Shown here one piece after another: positions 53,038-61,396 of a stretch of 64,000 nt of DNA. Each line of letters starts with the position of its first letter. The stretch's first letter is position 1. The notes under the pieces were generated by a model, which worked only from the letters and a program-made list of their open reading frames with translations, searched no databases and was not told where the DNA came from. The DNA lies in NCBI GenBank assembly GCA_030345135.1, contig CP128386.1, forward strand, positions 4,408,667-4,472,666, given 5' to 3'. This DNA is from Chitinophagaceae bacterium DXS (lineage in GTDB: Bacteria; Bacteroidota; Bacteroidia; Chitinophagales; Chitinophagaceae). The translations under genes and the position numbers were made by a program.

Positions 53038-55853
53038 TGGCTGATTGGTTGAAATACTTTTTACTGCTTTTGCTGATCGTAGTTTTCCCCGCTGTGCAGG
53101 CTGCTACGATCAAAGGCGAAGTGGTGGACAAAACAAACAGAACACCTGTTGCCGGCGCTACGATCCGGATTATTGAAAATAACAAGGTCGTTATTAGCGA
53201 TCAGAATGGTTTTTTTTCGTTCCGGAATGTACCAATAGCAACATATCATATTTATGCTACAGCTGTCGGATATCAACCCGACAGCTTTTCTATTTCTGTA
53301 CAAGCGGAAAAACAGCTTGCACTGCATTTGGCATTACAACCCATTGTACATGCGCTCAACGAGGTATCGGTAACTACAGCGATAGATCCCGGCACAGAAC
53401 AGTATTCCCGGCAACAGGAGCAACGGTCGGTCCCCCTTGTGAATAGCCTTTCACGGCAGTCAATTGTGCGTTCTTCAGATCTTACCATGGCTGATGTGCT
53501 GCAACGCGCCAGTGGGGTATCTTTATCAGCTAACGAAAGCGGTGCATCTACGCGCGCCATCATTCGTGGAATGGATAGCAAATACAGTTACACTGCCATC
53601 AATGGTATTCCTTTACCTAGTCCTGATGACCGCAGCCGTTATGTAGCCCTCGACCTGTTTCCGGCCAATATGATCGAGCGGCTGGAAGTGTACAAAACCC
53701 TTACGCCCGGCATGCCCGGCGATGCCATTGGCGGGTTGATGAACATTGTAACGCGGCAGGTGCCTGCAGCGGAACAGTTTTCAGTCCGGCTGGCAACGGG
53801 TTATGATCAGTTGTTTTTTCAGCGTCAGTATTTAACGTTCAACAGCAATGTAATAGAGCGTCAATCGCCCTATGAAAAATATGGCGACGGCCATTATGCA
53901 CAGGGAACAGATTTTACAAAAGACAATTTATCCTTTCATCAAAAACACCCGTTGCCCAATATGCAGGGTGATATATGGTGGGGCAAAAAATTTTTAAAGC
54001 AGAAGCTGGGTATTGTAGCGGAAGCAGGTATGCAAAACATGCAACAGGGTTCTAACAGTTTTCTCATTGTGCAGAACAACGAGCCACAGTTAAACAACGT
54101 GCCCGGTATAACTGATTTTACACAACGGCATTATTCTATCAGCAGTTTTCGCACTTATTTTTATACGGCGGCTGATTACCGCTTCAATGCAACCAACAGT
54201 ATCCGGCTCGACCAGTTTTATACCGCCAAAAAGGATAATGAAGCACGCGACTGGGTAGATACCAGCCTGGCCGAAGGTCGCAGTGGTCCGGGCACAGGAC
54301 GAATAGCTTTTTCTCAACGCTCGCGCCAGCACCTGCAATCGTTATATCATCTCAATCTGCAGGGAGTGCATACGCTAAGCACTGCATGGAAGCTCAACTG
54401 GTATGCTGTTTATTCGCATGCTTACGGCAGCTATCCGGACTGGGCTGAGCTTACTGCAAATACCGGCCGCATTAAAGGTGCAGACGATGTGGTGTACCAA
54501 ACACCTGTACTGCTGGCGCCCTTGAACAGGATCTGGTTACACAACACAGAAAATGAAAAAGACCTCTCCGCAAAACTGAACTATGTGCCTGCAGTTTTCA
54601 GAAACAGCCTTTCTGTTACAGGGGGAACACTGCTGCAATACCGCAACAGGAGTAATTTCTTCAATGAATACTTTTTTAATCCTGCCTATACCGACTCAAC
54701 CGGGCAGCCTTTCACGAATATTTATGATGCACAATGGTACAATAATAACGGCCCGCAAAATCCTTTAGGCAATACCAATACGCCCGGCACATATACGGCT
54801 AAAGAAAACATCTCCGCTTTTTTTGCAGAAGCCAACATTCATATCAAACAGCTGGATATTGTTACCGGCCTGCGCAATGAACACACGCTTCAACTATTGA
54901 ATGCTGTGGCAGCGCCTACTGATAATACGGGGAATGAAGTAAAGGTGGATTATTACGACTGGTTACCTTCAATGCACGTACGGTATGCACTTACACCGAA
55001 ACAGGCGGTGCGTGTTTCCTATTACAAAGCCATTAGCAGGCCGGCTTTGTACGATCTCACCTTCTTTAATATGAATTATGATGATTACACCATTGCCGGT
55101 AATCCCTTCTTACAACACACCATAGCCGATAACTTTGACCTGCGTTATGAATTATATGCGCCCGGACTCCTGGATGTGTTGCAGGTGACTGCTTTTTACA
55201 AGCACATCAATCATCCCTATGAAAAAACTTTACTGAATGCAGGTGATACTTTATATCCCTTACCCAGCGGTGCGCTGAGCTACACACCCGCGACCAAAAT
55301 AACAGAGCAGCTGCGCAATTTTGGCAAAGCACAGAACTATGGTTTAGAACTTAGTGTCGTAAAAAATATAAGCAACTTCAGCATTACGGGTAATTATACA
55401 TTTACGGTATCGCAAATCAACCAGAATAAAAAATACAAGCAGCGCGAAGACCCGCATGATGTTTCTTCCGACATTATTACCGTTACCAGGCAACAGCAAC
55501 GCCCGTTGCAGGGACAGTCTGCTCACCTGGCCAACCTGAATATCAGTTACAGGGCGCCCCGCATCGGCTGGACGGGACAGCTAACCGGCATCTATACCGG
55601 CAAGCGTATTGAAGATGTATCGGGATGGTATGATTTAGACAGCTGGCAGAAAGGTTATACCATCCTCAATTTTTCAATGGAAAAAACCTTTCATCGCCAT
55701 TGGCGTGCTTTTATGCGGATCAGCAACTTGCTTAATGCGGGCCGCACAGTATATCTCAACAGCGCTCCCGCATCGGGTCTGCCCGGGCAAAGCGATAAGG
55801 ACAAAACGATTATACAGCAAACGGAAAACTACAGACAAATGTGGTTGGGGTAG
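53037..55853 (+). CDS. TonB-dependent outer-membrane receptor
   Basis: A 938-residue receptor. A signal peptide (ends PAVQA) is followed by a carboxypeptidase-regulatory-like domain (about 24-110), a plug domain (about 125-245; DVLQRASGVSL, IRGMDSKYSY, GMPGDAIGGLMNIVT) and a beta-barrel to the end. This domain order is typical of Bacteroidota receptors without a SusD partner. There is no TonB-linked SusD gene next to it; the phosphoesterase and lipoprotein upstream may serve that role. It overlaps the lipoprotein stop by one base. The substrate, perhaps a phosphorylated compound or metal chelate, is unknown. Confidence 0.92.
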   Translation: MADWLKYFLLLLLIVVFPAVQAATIKGEVVDKTNRTPVAGATIRIIENNKVVISDQNGFFSFRNVPIATYHIYATAVGYQPDSFSISVQAEKQLALHLALQPIVHALNEVSVTTAIDPGTEQYSRQQEQRSVPLVNSLSRQSIVRSSDLTMADVLQRASGVSLSANESGASTRAIIRGMDSKYSYTAINGIPLPSPDDRSRYVALDLFPANMIERLEVYKTLTPGMPGDAIGGLMNIVTRQVPAAEQFSVRLATGYDQLFFQRQYLTFNSNVIERQSPYEKYGDGHYAQGTDFTKDNLSFHQKHPLPNMQGDIWWGKKFLKQKLGIVAEAGMQNMQQGSNSFLIVQNNEPQLNNVPGITDFTQRHYSISSFRTYFYTAADYRFNATNSIRLDQFYTAKKDNEARDWVDTSLAEGRSGPGTGRIAFSQRSRQHLQSLYHLNLQGVHTLSTAWKLNWYAVYSHAYGSYPDWAELTANTGRIKGADDVVYQTPVLLAPLNRIWLHNTENEKDLSAKLNYVPAVFRNSLSVTGGTLLQYRNRSNFFNEYFFNPAYTDSTGQPFTNIYDAQWYNNNGPQNPLGNTNTPGTYTAKENISAFFAEANIHIKQLDIVTGLRNEHTLQLLNAVAAPTDNTGNEVKVDYYDWLPSMHVRYALTPKQAVRVSYYKAISRPALYDLTFFNMNYDDYTIAGNPFLQHTIADNFDLRYELYAPGLLDVLQVTAFYKHINHPYEKTLLNAGDTLYPLPSGALSYTPATKITEQLRNFGKAQNYGLELSVVKNISNFSITGNYTFTVSQINQNKKYKQREDPHDVSSDIITVTRQQQRPLQGQSAHLANLNISYRAPRIGWTGQLTGIYTGKRIEDVSGWYDLDSWQKGYTILNFSMEKTFHRHWRAFMRISNLLNAGRTVYLNSAPASGLPGQSDKDKTIIQQTENYRQMWLG

Positions 55854-55916
55854 AATACAGGTTATAAGCTAAATAAGGGCGAAAAGAAGGTTTTCGCCAA
55901 TAAACTCTGTGAAAAT

Positions 55917-56483
55917 CTACTTGTGTACTTTCAGATTTGTAAACTTGCCCTCAGTTATCACTGCTTGTCCTTTTTTAATAGGGTATCGATCATCAGTAAA
56001 CTTTGCAGAAAATGTACCGTCGGCCATACCGTTATGCACTTTAGATATCGTCACTGTGTAGAAGTCGCCAGGCCACGTGCTGTAACTAATGTTCCAAAAC
56101 TTACCATCTCCTGGAAAAAAATCTTTGGTGATTCGATACTGAAAAGTATAAGTCGTTTCATTAAGAGAGTCACCGGGTACTGCCAGGTTTAAATAATCCC
56201 TTCTATAGACGGTATCGACTTGGGTTACTTTTCGGGCAAAAATTGAATACCCGCTTTTGTAATTAGGGTCTTTCGATGTAAACTTGGCCAAGGCTGCGCC
56301 AATTGTGTCATTTTCTGTCAGAGAACCATTCCATTGAATCAAGGAGTCGTTCATTTTGAAGCTAAAAGTTGTTTCATCTATAGCCTGTTGTGGAAGATCA
56401 ACTGTGTTTTCAAGTGGATCAATTGACTTTTGACATCCACAAAATAGAACTAAGGCCAAAAGAGTCAAGGTTGTGCCATTCAT
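55917..56483 (-). CDS. Small lipoprotein of unknown function
   Basis: A 188-residue lipoprotein. The start at 56483 (MNGTTLTLLALVLFCGC) gives a signal with Cys17 as the lipidation site, while the upstream ATG would add a non-signal tail. The mature part (TFSFKMNDSLIQWNGSLTEN, GYSIFARKVTQVDTVYRRDY) is beta-rich and repetitive, with no family recognised. It is convergent with the TonB operon, separated by about 60 bases. Confidence 0.72.
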   Translation of the reverse strand: MNGTTLTLLALVLFCGCQKSIDPLENTVDLPQQAIDETTFSFKMNDSLIQWNGSLTENDTIGAALAKFTSKDPNYKSGYSIFARKVTQVDTVYRRDYLNLAVPGDSLNETTYTFQYRITKDFFPGDGKFWNISYSTWPGDFYTVTISKVHNGMADGTFSAKFTDDRYPIKKGQAVITEGKFTNLKVHK

Positions 56484-56590
56484 AGTGTAGCGGTTTTTTG
56501 AGGGCGCGAAAGTAAGGAAGCAAAATGATATCAAAAAGAAAGGTCCAAATTTATTCGCTGAGACGGATTAGATTCCGCAACTATGAAATG

Positions 56591-56627
56591 AAAAAGCCTG
56601 TAAATCAATGTTTTACAGGCTTTTTTT
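56591..56627 (-). terminator. Terminator next to the minus-strand tRNA fragment
   Basis: The arms AAAAAGCCTGTAAA and TTTACAGGCTTTTT form a perfect stem. It lies immediately downstream of the tRNA-end fragment read on the minus strand, as in an intact tRNA gene. Confidence 0.88.
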
Positions 56628-56643
56628 GTGCCCAAGACTGGAT
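56627..56643 (-). repeat. tRNA 3'-end fragment, possible attachment site
   Basis: Read on the minus strand, 17 bases ATCCAGTCTTGGGCACA match the tRNA fragment at 48566-48582 except at one position. It is next to a terminator of the same type. It may be the left attachment site of the prophage or a neighbouring element. Confidence 0.6.
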
Positions 56644-56979
56644 TTTTAAATATTTGAAATACAGATAGTTACGCTGTTTGACAGTCATCCGACAGACATT
56701 AAAAGAAGTAACCTCCGCCAATGATTAACAGCAGCAAAGACAAGGAACAAAAGCAAATAATTAATCGGTTATTATAGATAATCTTCAACAAAAATTGCAA
56801 ATGGCAGGAAATTTTCCAAACTGGTTTCGATACTTTTCTGATTGCGGAAACCATCGACTTAGGGAAAAGAAGAAAACCCGCTGAATCTTTTATGGAAGAT
56901 GATGTTTTTAATGTTCCGATATAACCCTTTTTATGAAAAATATCGGGCTTTAAAAATTGTTTAAAAAAATCAATGAACT

Positions 56980-57186
56980 ATGAGGGTTAAAAGTTACGCT
57001 GTATTTTTCTTAAAAACCCTTATGCTAATAGACTTGGGAATACCTTTAGTTCTCGCGATTCTTGCGGCCGTTGGGATGCGTTATTGGGCTAACCTGACGA
57101 CACCCGCTACCATTCTAATGCTTTTAATCTTTTATGCAATATTTCTAGCTTTGTTTAGACTTTTTAAACCCCAAAAAAAATCATGA
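56980..57186 (+). CDS. Small membrane protein, 68 residues
   Basis: Two predicted membrane helices (FFLKTLMLIDLGIPLVLAIL and ATILMLLIFYAIFLALFRLF) and a basic C-terminus (KPQKKS). The function is unknown. The next gene starts one base after its stop codon, so the two are coupled. It is the first gene of the putative prophage region. Confidence 0.7.
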   Translation: MRVKSYAVFFLKTLMLIDLGIPLVLAILAAVGMRYWANLTTPATILMLLIFYAIFLALFRLFKPQKKS

Positions 57187-57187
57187 T

Positions 57188-57847
57188 ATGTTGTTTAAAA
57201 ATAACTACTGGACAGCTGTGATCATAGCATTGTTCCTACTAGTCTCATGTAGTACATCAAAAAAAGCGGCTCGTTACATTCCCGGAAGTGGCTTTTTGGC
57301 CCACAATGAGCAACCCGACACTTCTTATGGCGCCACGGGCTACATTTTAATTCCGAAATCAATGCAAACTGATTCTTCCAGATTATTAAAAATAGCTGAG
57401 ACTTATCGGTCAATGTTTTATGATGTTAACAGTTTTGATAAGATCACTGTTAAAAAGAAGGAAATTTTAATTACCTATTGGCTTACTTACGAGCATTTTA
57501 CTAATCAAACGGCTCCTTCAGCTCGTCAGATGATCGTTAATTATGACTATTATCGAGCCTCCCCGATTATAGCAAAATTAGATTTGAAAGAAAGCGATGG
57601 ACCTTTTTTAATCGCCAGCCGACCTGACATGTTAACTTTTGACGAACCCGAAATTTTGGTTCTGAAATTAGCGCCGTATGCCGATGATGAGATACCACGT
57701 GCGTTTCAAGTCTATAAAGAACGATTGACATCTACGGGAGAACCATGGGATAAGCGTTTCACATTGGAATATTTTAGGGCAGGACTTCGCAATGCTGCGA
57801 TCTATGCGGGAGATAACTTGTTAAATGTTGTCTGGCCCAAAAAATAA
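57188..57847 (+). CDS. Lipoprotein in prophage region
   Basis: A 219-residue lipoprotein: the N-terminal hydrophobic segment ends LLVSC (lipidation at about residue 21), followed by a Ser/Lys-rich linker. The mature domain has a recurring YDYYRASPIIAKLD-like beta element, with no family recognised. It may act in superinfection exclusion or in the envelope, but nothing in the sequence decides that. Confidence 0.7.
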   Translation: MLFKNNYWTAVIIALFLLVSCSTSKKAARYIPGSGFLAHNEQPDTSYGATGYILIPKSMQTDSSRLLKIAETYRSMFYDVNSFDKITVKKKEILITYWLTYEHFTNQTAPSARQMIVNYDYYRASPIIAKLDLKESDGPFLIASRPDMLTFDEPEILVLKLAPYADDEIPRAFQVYKERLTSTGEPWDKRFTLEYFRAGLRNAAIYAGDNLLNVVWPKK

Positions 57848-57888
57848 AGGAAGCCAAAAATTATCAGCATTTGAAAACTAAAGTTTTA

Positions 57889-58443
57889 ATGTCACGAGAT
57901 TATAAGAAAATAGCCCGCAATATGCTGATAGATAAAGTAATCGATCAAATGGCAATGCGACATGAATCTTTTGTGATCCATATTGCTAAGCGAGAAGCTA
58001 AAAATATAATTGACTCCTACTTTAAGAAAATGGCTGTTGAAGGTAGGACGTCAATGAATAAAAAGGAGCGTCTAATTACATTTGAGATAAATATGCTCGT
58101 AGATGAAATACCGTGGATACTAAGGGAGGAAGGCTTGACGGAAGATCATCCTTCGGGAAAAGATAATTTTACACTTTCTGAGATAGGGAGAGAAGCAAAA
58201 CGAATGAAAGGGTATTCGAGTTATCTGAAAGTAAAGCGTAGAAAAAAGTTTTTGAAAAATTTTGAAAAAGGATTTACAACTTGGATATTCCCAATATTGT
58301 CTGTTTATGGGGCATTTGCTTCTACCGTCGCTAACTGCAATCATCCTGAACAAAAAAGCAAGATGCCTGTCGATTCAATAAGGCATAGAACGCCTCCCCC
58401 ACCCCCAAACATTGCTGATTCTAATACTATAGATAGTTTATAG
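57889..58443 (+). CDS. Hypothetical protein with C-terminal membrane segment
   Basis: A 184-residue basic protein. The ATG at 57889 is preferred to a TTG at 57871. A helical N-terminal 135 residues (AREAKNIIDSYFKKMAVEGR-like) is followed by one hydrophobic helix (WIFPILSVYGAFASTVANC) and a proline-rich tail (RTPPPPPNIADS). No family recognised. It lies in the run of genes before the terminase. Confidence 0.68.
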   Translation: MSRDYKKIARNMLIDKVIDQMAMRHESFVIHIAKREAKNIIDSYFKKMAVEGRTSMNKKERLITFEINMLVDEIPWILREEGLTEDHPSGKDNFTLSEIGREAKRMKGYSSYLKVKRRKKFLKNFEKGFTTWIFPILSVYGAFASTVANCNHPEQKSKMPVDSIRHRTPPPPPNIADSNTIDSL

Positions 58444-58488
58444 GCCACTTTCTTTCAGAAATGCTCGCATTGACTTAATATTTAATCT

Positions 58489-58525
58489 AAAAGATTATAT
58501 AATGATTATAAAGATTATTTTTGTG
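58489..58525 (+). promoter_or_regulatory. Phage promoter, copy 1
   Basis: A 37-base block upstream of the terminase small-subunit gene contains TATTTTTG (58516-58523), a match to the TAnnTTTG -7 box, preceded by AAAAGATTA. The block is shared in length and 9-base head with 60808-60844. It is 20 bases before the ATG. Confidence 0.6.
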
Positions 58526-58542
58526 GGAATTGCAACTATTTT

Positions 58543-59028
58543 ATGAGTCTAACAGGGAGAGAAGAGAAATTCTGCCAGGAATACGTTAAGAAGCTTGATA
58601 AGACCAAGGCTGCGATTGCTGCCGGCTATTCGAAAAAGACAGCGAGACAGATTGGCTACCAGAACTTCACAAAAGTTCACATTACAGACCGCATCCGGGA
58701 AATTCAGGAGGAACTGCGGGAAAAATCCGGCATAACCGAGCATGCCATCTTAACTGAGCTGGCAGCCTTGGCATTCTGGGATATTGGTGATTTTATAAAG
58801 GAGGGGAATACTATCCAGGACCTCACTAAAATGACAAAGCCCAAACGAAAGCCGGTCATAGGAATGAAAGTTACTGAGCGCTTTTTGGAAGATGGAACTC
58901 GCCAGATCACTACTGAATTAAAGATGGCAGACAAGCGTGGAGCGTTGGTTGACCTCGGTAGACACTTGGGTGTATTCGAAAAAGACAACGAGCAGCAGTC
59001 TATAAAAATCAGTATCAAAAGAAAATAG
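58543..59028 (+). CDS. Phage terminase small subunit
   Basis: A 161-residue DNA-packaging protein. The N-terminal HTH region is typical (LTGREEKFCQEYVKKLDKTKA, then AAIAAGYSKKTARQIGYQ), followed by a coiled region (DRIREIQEELREKSGI) and a C-terminal domain with a GRHLGVFEKDN tail. It binds phage DNA and regulates the large subunit. It is preceded by a promoter-like block and followed closely by phage genes. Confidence 0.9.
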   Translation: MSLTGREEKFCQEYVKKLDKTKAAIAAGYSKKTARQIGYQNFTKVHITDRIREIQEELREKSGITEHAILTELAALAFWDIGDFIKEGNTIQDLTKMTKPKRKPVIGMKVTERFLEDGTRQITTELKMADKRGALVDLGRHLGVFEKDNEQQSIKISIKRK

Positions 59029-59029
59029 T

Positions 59030-59452
59030 ATGAGCAAAACAAAGTACTTCGATCACTTTACCGACGACGAAATAGTTGACACAGTTCATGAACGTGGGTT
59101 TTCCTTGTTTACCGATGCTTTTCGTCATTTGTGGCTACTCATTCAGTTTTGGCGAATGCCTGCTTTAGCTGGCCATTCTATTTATGAGCCTCGTTATTTG
59201 TTTCAATGGGCCGCGAGATGTTTTCAAATCATCTTTTCTAAAAAGGATCAGCACACCTATCGAATTCAACGTGCCATTAAAGTTGCGAGGACTCAACTCT
59301 TAGGATGGGCTATGCTTAGCTTGTTTCTATTGATCCTCTTTTCGTTTATGGCCTATGACATTGGAATTATCAAGTCATTTCTTGTTCTAATAATTACTGT
59401 CCTGCTTGGCATATTCGTTAAATTTTGCGTGGATAAAATTCTTTGTGAATAG
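59030..59452 (+). CDS. Membrane protein between the terminase genes
   Basis: A 140-residue protein with two hydrophobic helices near the C-terminus (LGWAMLSLFLLILFSFMAYD and SFLVLIITVLLGIFVKFCV). The N-terminal 95 residues are soluble and rich in aromatic and basic residues. It starts one base after the small-subunit stop codon and ends 6 bases before the large-subunit start. No family recognised. Placement between two packaging genes is unusual. Confidence 0.7.
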   Translation: MSKTKYFDHFTDDEIVDTVHERGFSLFTDAFRHLWLLIQFWRMPALAGHSIYEPRYLFQWAARCFQIIFSKKDQHTYRIQRAIKVARTQLLGWAMLSLFLLILFSFMAYDIGIIKSFLVLIITVLLGIFVKFCVDKILCE

Positions 59453-59458
59453 GTCCTT

Positions 59459-60808
59459 ATGATTGAAATAGATCTGGATAAAGGAGTCTACCTTCAGTGT
59501 TATCATCATCTTTTGGATGAGAGCGATAATCCGGATGAGTTTATTGATATTGAATTCATCTGGGGCGGCCGCGATTCTGGTAAAAGCCAATTTGTAGCAC
59601 AAAAGCTTTTAGAAGATTCAATGGCATTGGATTACTTCCGGTGCATTTTAATCAAGGAAACGCATGAATCCATCAAGGATGCCCAGTGGCAGATGATAAA
59701 GGACATTGCCGAAGATTGGGGTGTCGATAGCCTATTTAAATTCAACTCTTCCCCGCTTGCAATTACCTGCATCAACAACAATCGCTTTCTTACCCGCGGC
59801 CTTAACCAACCAGGTAGGATCCGTTCAATCAGTAATCCATCGCATGCGTGGGTGGAGGAAGGTAACCAAATTACTGAAGAAGGTTTTATTACATTGCTAA
59901 CATCTCTGCGAAGTAATAAAGGCAGGGTAAAGCTTTGGTTCACGTTCAACCCAGAGGCCAAAACTGCGGACTTTAATGACTTCTGGTTGTATCGCGTATT
60001 CTTTACCAAGTATGCGCCGCTTCTTAACTTTATTGGCACATTTGTTATCAAGGTGCCTGGCAAAAAGGATATTACGCTGAGGTACAGATCGACGCACGTT
60101 ACTTATCATGACAACCCATACGTTACTGATCAGCGTAAAGCATTCCATGAGAGCCTGAAAGAAAGCAATTATTATTGGTACCAGGTATTTACACTCGGCC
60201 TTTGGGGTAATCAGCCAAATGAGAATCCATGGGCATTCGCATTCCGGAGAGAGAAGCATGTTGGATCCTGTCATCTCAATCGTTCGGAGATTGTGTACCT
60301 ATGCTTTGACTTTAACCGCAATCCATTATGCTGCTCGGTCATTCAGCATTATAATGACACGATTTATGTCCTTGAGACTATCAAGCTCCCTAAAAGTGGT
60401 ATAGATGCCATGTGCAGCTATATCCTGGTTAATTATCCTGGCTGTCTATATATGGTCACTGGTGACTATAGCGGCAAGGCAGAGAGCTCATTGCAGCAAG
60501 AGCAACTGACGCATTACAAGCTAATAAAACATTATTTAACCCTCAGTGACGGCCAGATAAAGGTTATTCCCAACCCGCGACTACATAAAAACGCTGTACA
60601 CGTAAACAGCATTCTCGCATATTATAAAGTGATCATTGATGCAGTAAAAGGCAAGCCTCTGATTTATGACATGGAAAACGTTCAGAAAAGAGCAGACGGT
60701 ACCATCGTTAAAGAAGACCGTGACGATCCGGCGCAGCAAGCTGACGCCCTTGATACCTTCAGGTACTTCTGCAATACCTTTCTGAATTGGTTTAAGCCGG
60801 TTGTTTAA
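59459..60808 (+). CDS. Phage terminase large subunit
   Basis: A 449-residue packaging ATPase and nuclease of the PBSX type. Walker A is GGRDSGKS at about 36-43, Walker B is HAWVEEGNQ near 127, and the C-terminal nuclease has the acidic sites CFDFNRNP (about 281), VTGDYSGK (about 340) and QQADALDTFRY near the end. All expected motifs are present, so it should be functional. It pulls DNA into the head. Confidence 0.93.
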   Translation: MIEIDLDKGVYLQCYHHLLDESDNPDEFIDIEFIWGGRDSGKSQFVAQKLLEDSMALDYFRCILIKETHESIKDAQWQMIKDIAEDWGVDSLFKFNSSPLAITCINNNRFLTRGLNQPGRIRSISNPSHAWVEEGNQITEEGFITLLTSLRSNKGRVKLWFTFNPEAKTADFNDFWLYRVFFTKYAPLLNFIGTFVIKVPGKKDITLRYRSTHVTYHDNPYVTDQRKAFHESLKESNYYWYQVFTLGLWGNQPNENPWAFAFRREKHVGSCHLNRSEIVYLCFDFNRNPLCCSVIQHYNDTIYVLETIKLPKSGIDAMCSYILVNYPGCLYMVTGDYSGKAESSLQQEQLTHYKLIKHYLTLSDGQIKVIPNPRLHKNAVHVNSILAYYKVIIDAVKGKPLIYDMENVQKRADGTIVKEDRDDPAQQADALDTFRYFCNTFLNWFKPVV

Positions 60809-60844
60809 AAAGATTAAAATATTATCATTTGGATTATATTTGTC
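60808..60844 (+). promoter_or_regulatory. Phage promoter, copy 2
   Basis: The block has the same length and head (AAAAGATTA) as 58489-58525 and contains TATATTTG (60835-60842), a TAnnTTTG box. It lies directly at the start of the next gene, with only 4 bases between the box and the ATG at 60847. Confidence 0.55.
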
Positions 60845-60846
60845 TT

Positions 60847-61164
60847 ATGAAAGAATTGCTCCTATACAGTCTGATCATCGTACTAAAGAACACAACGGCC
60901 TATATGCTATTTAAACAGGGCATGTTGCTGGGGAGGATTCGCATTGCATCGGCCAACTTTCTTGACAAGATATTCGACTGGAAAACAAGTCGTGTGGTGC
61001 AAAAGCCATTATGGGATTGCCTGATATGTATGTCAAGCATATGGACAGTCTTCTGGATGGCTTTGGATGGCAAAACCAACGTTTTTGCATATCTAAACAC
61101 TATGCTCATCGTTGGAGGTTTTGCTGCAATCATAACCTCCTTAATTGAAGAACATGTCGACTGA
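60847..61164 (+). CDS. Small membrane protein in the tail region
   Basis: A 105-residue protein with about three hydrophobic segments (LLLYSLIIVLKNTTAYMLF, DCLICMSSIWTVFWMAL, TMLIVGGFAAIITSLIEE). The ATG at 60847 is preferred over a TTG at 60829. A promoter-like TATATTTG box ends 4 bases before the ATG, so the mRNA may be leaderless or the true start may be further in. The function is unknown. Confidence 0.7.
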   Translation: MKELLLYSLIIVLKNTTAYMLFKQGMLLGRIRIASANFLDKIFDWKTSRVVQKPLWDCLICMSSIWTVFWMALDGKTNVFAYLNTMLIVGGFAAIITSLIEEHVD

Positions 61165-61396
61165 AGAGCTTATAAACCAGGGTTGGAAAAAGTACTATGA
61201 GTGCAATTGTTCAGGCGGTATAAAGCAATATTTCAAAAACGAGCAGTTTAATGGCTTCGAGGTTTTGATTAAACCAAAAAATCAAGTCTTCAGGCTGCTA
61301 AAGAATAATCACCTGGTGGCTGGGCCAGACTGGTTATACAAATTACCGGCAACCATGCAAGAATATGGCATTTGGTCTCCTAAAGAAACTGTTTAA
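61154..61396 (+). CDS. Small hypothetical phage protein, 80 residues
   Basis: Starts at the ATG at 61154 (MSTEELINQG), overlapping the previous stop by 11 bases, and overlaps the next gene by 32 bases. It contains YYECNCSGGIKQYFKN and a FRLLKNNHL element, a compact alpha/beta look. No family recognised. Its place just before the tail-chaperone gene suggests a tail or connector component. Confidence 0.7.
   Translation: MSTEELINQGWKKYYECNCSGGIKQYFKNEQFNGFEVLIKPKNQVFRLLKNNHLVAGPDWLYKLPATMQEYGIWSPKETV

Larger units (their letters stand above)
56484..56979. other. Region with tRNA fragment, terminator and possible gene remnants
   Basis: About 500 bases before the prophage genes. It contains a terminator (56591-56627), a 17-base tRNA 3'-end match on the minus strand (56627-56643), and two weak frames: a 29-residue hydrophobic minus-strand peptide (56699-56788) and a start-less + strand frame ending at about 56927 whose residues look coding (GKRRKPAESFMEDDVFNVPI). 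Neither is called as a gene. Confidence 0.6.

Noticed and set aside
48566-56643. The two tRNA fragments as attL and attR of one element spanning 48.6-56.6 kb
   Set aside because: They are in opposite orientation, while integration leaves direct repeats, and the segment between carries ordinary chromosomal-type operons.
59632-60274. Long minus-strand frames opposite the terminase large subunit
   Set aside because: Antisense shadows of a gene with complete ATPase and nuclease motifs.
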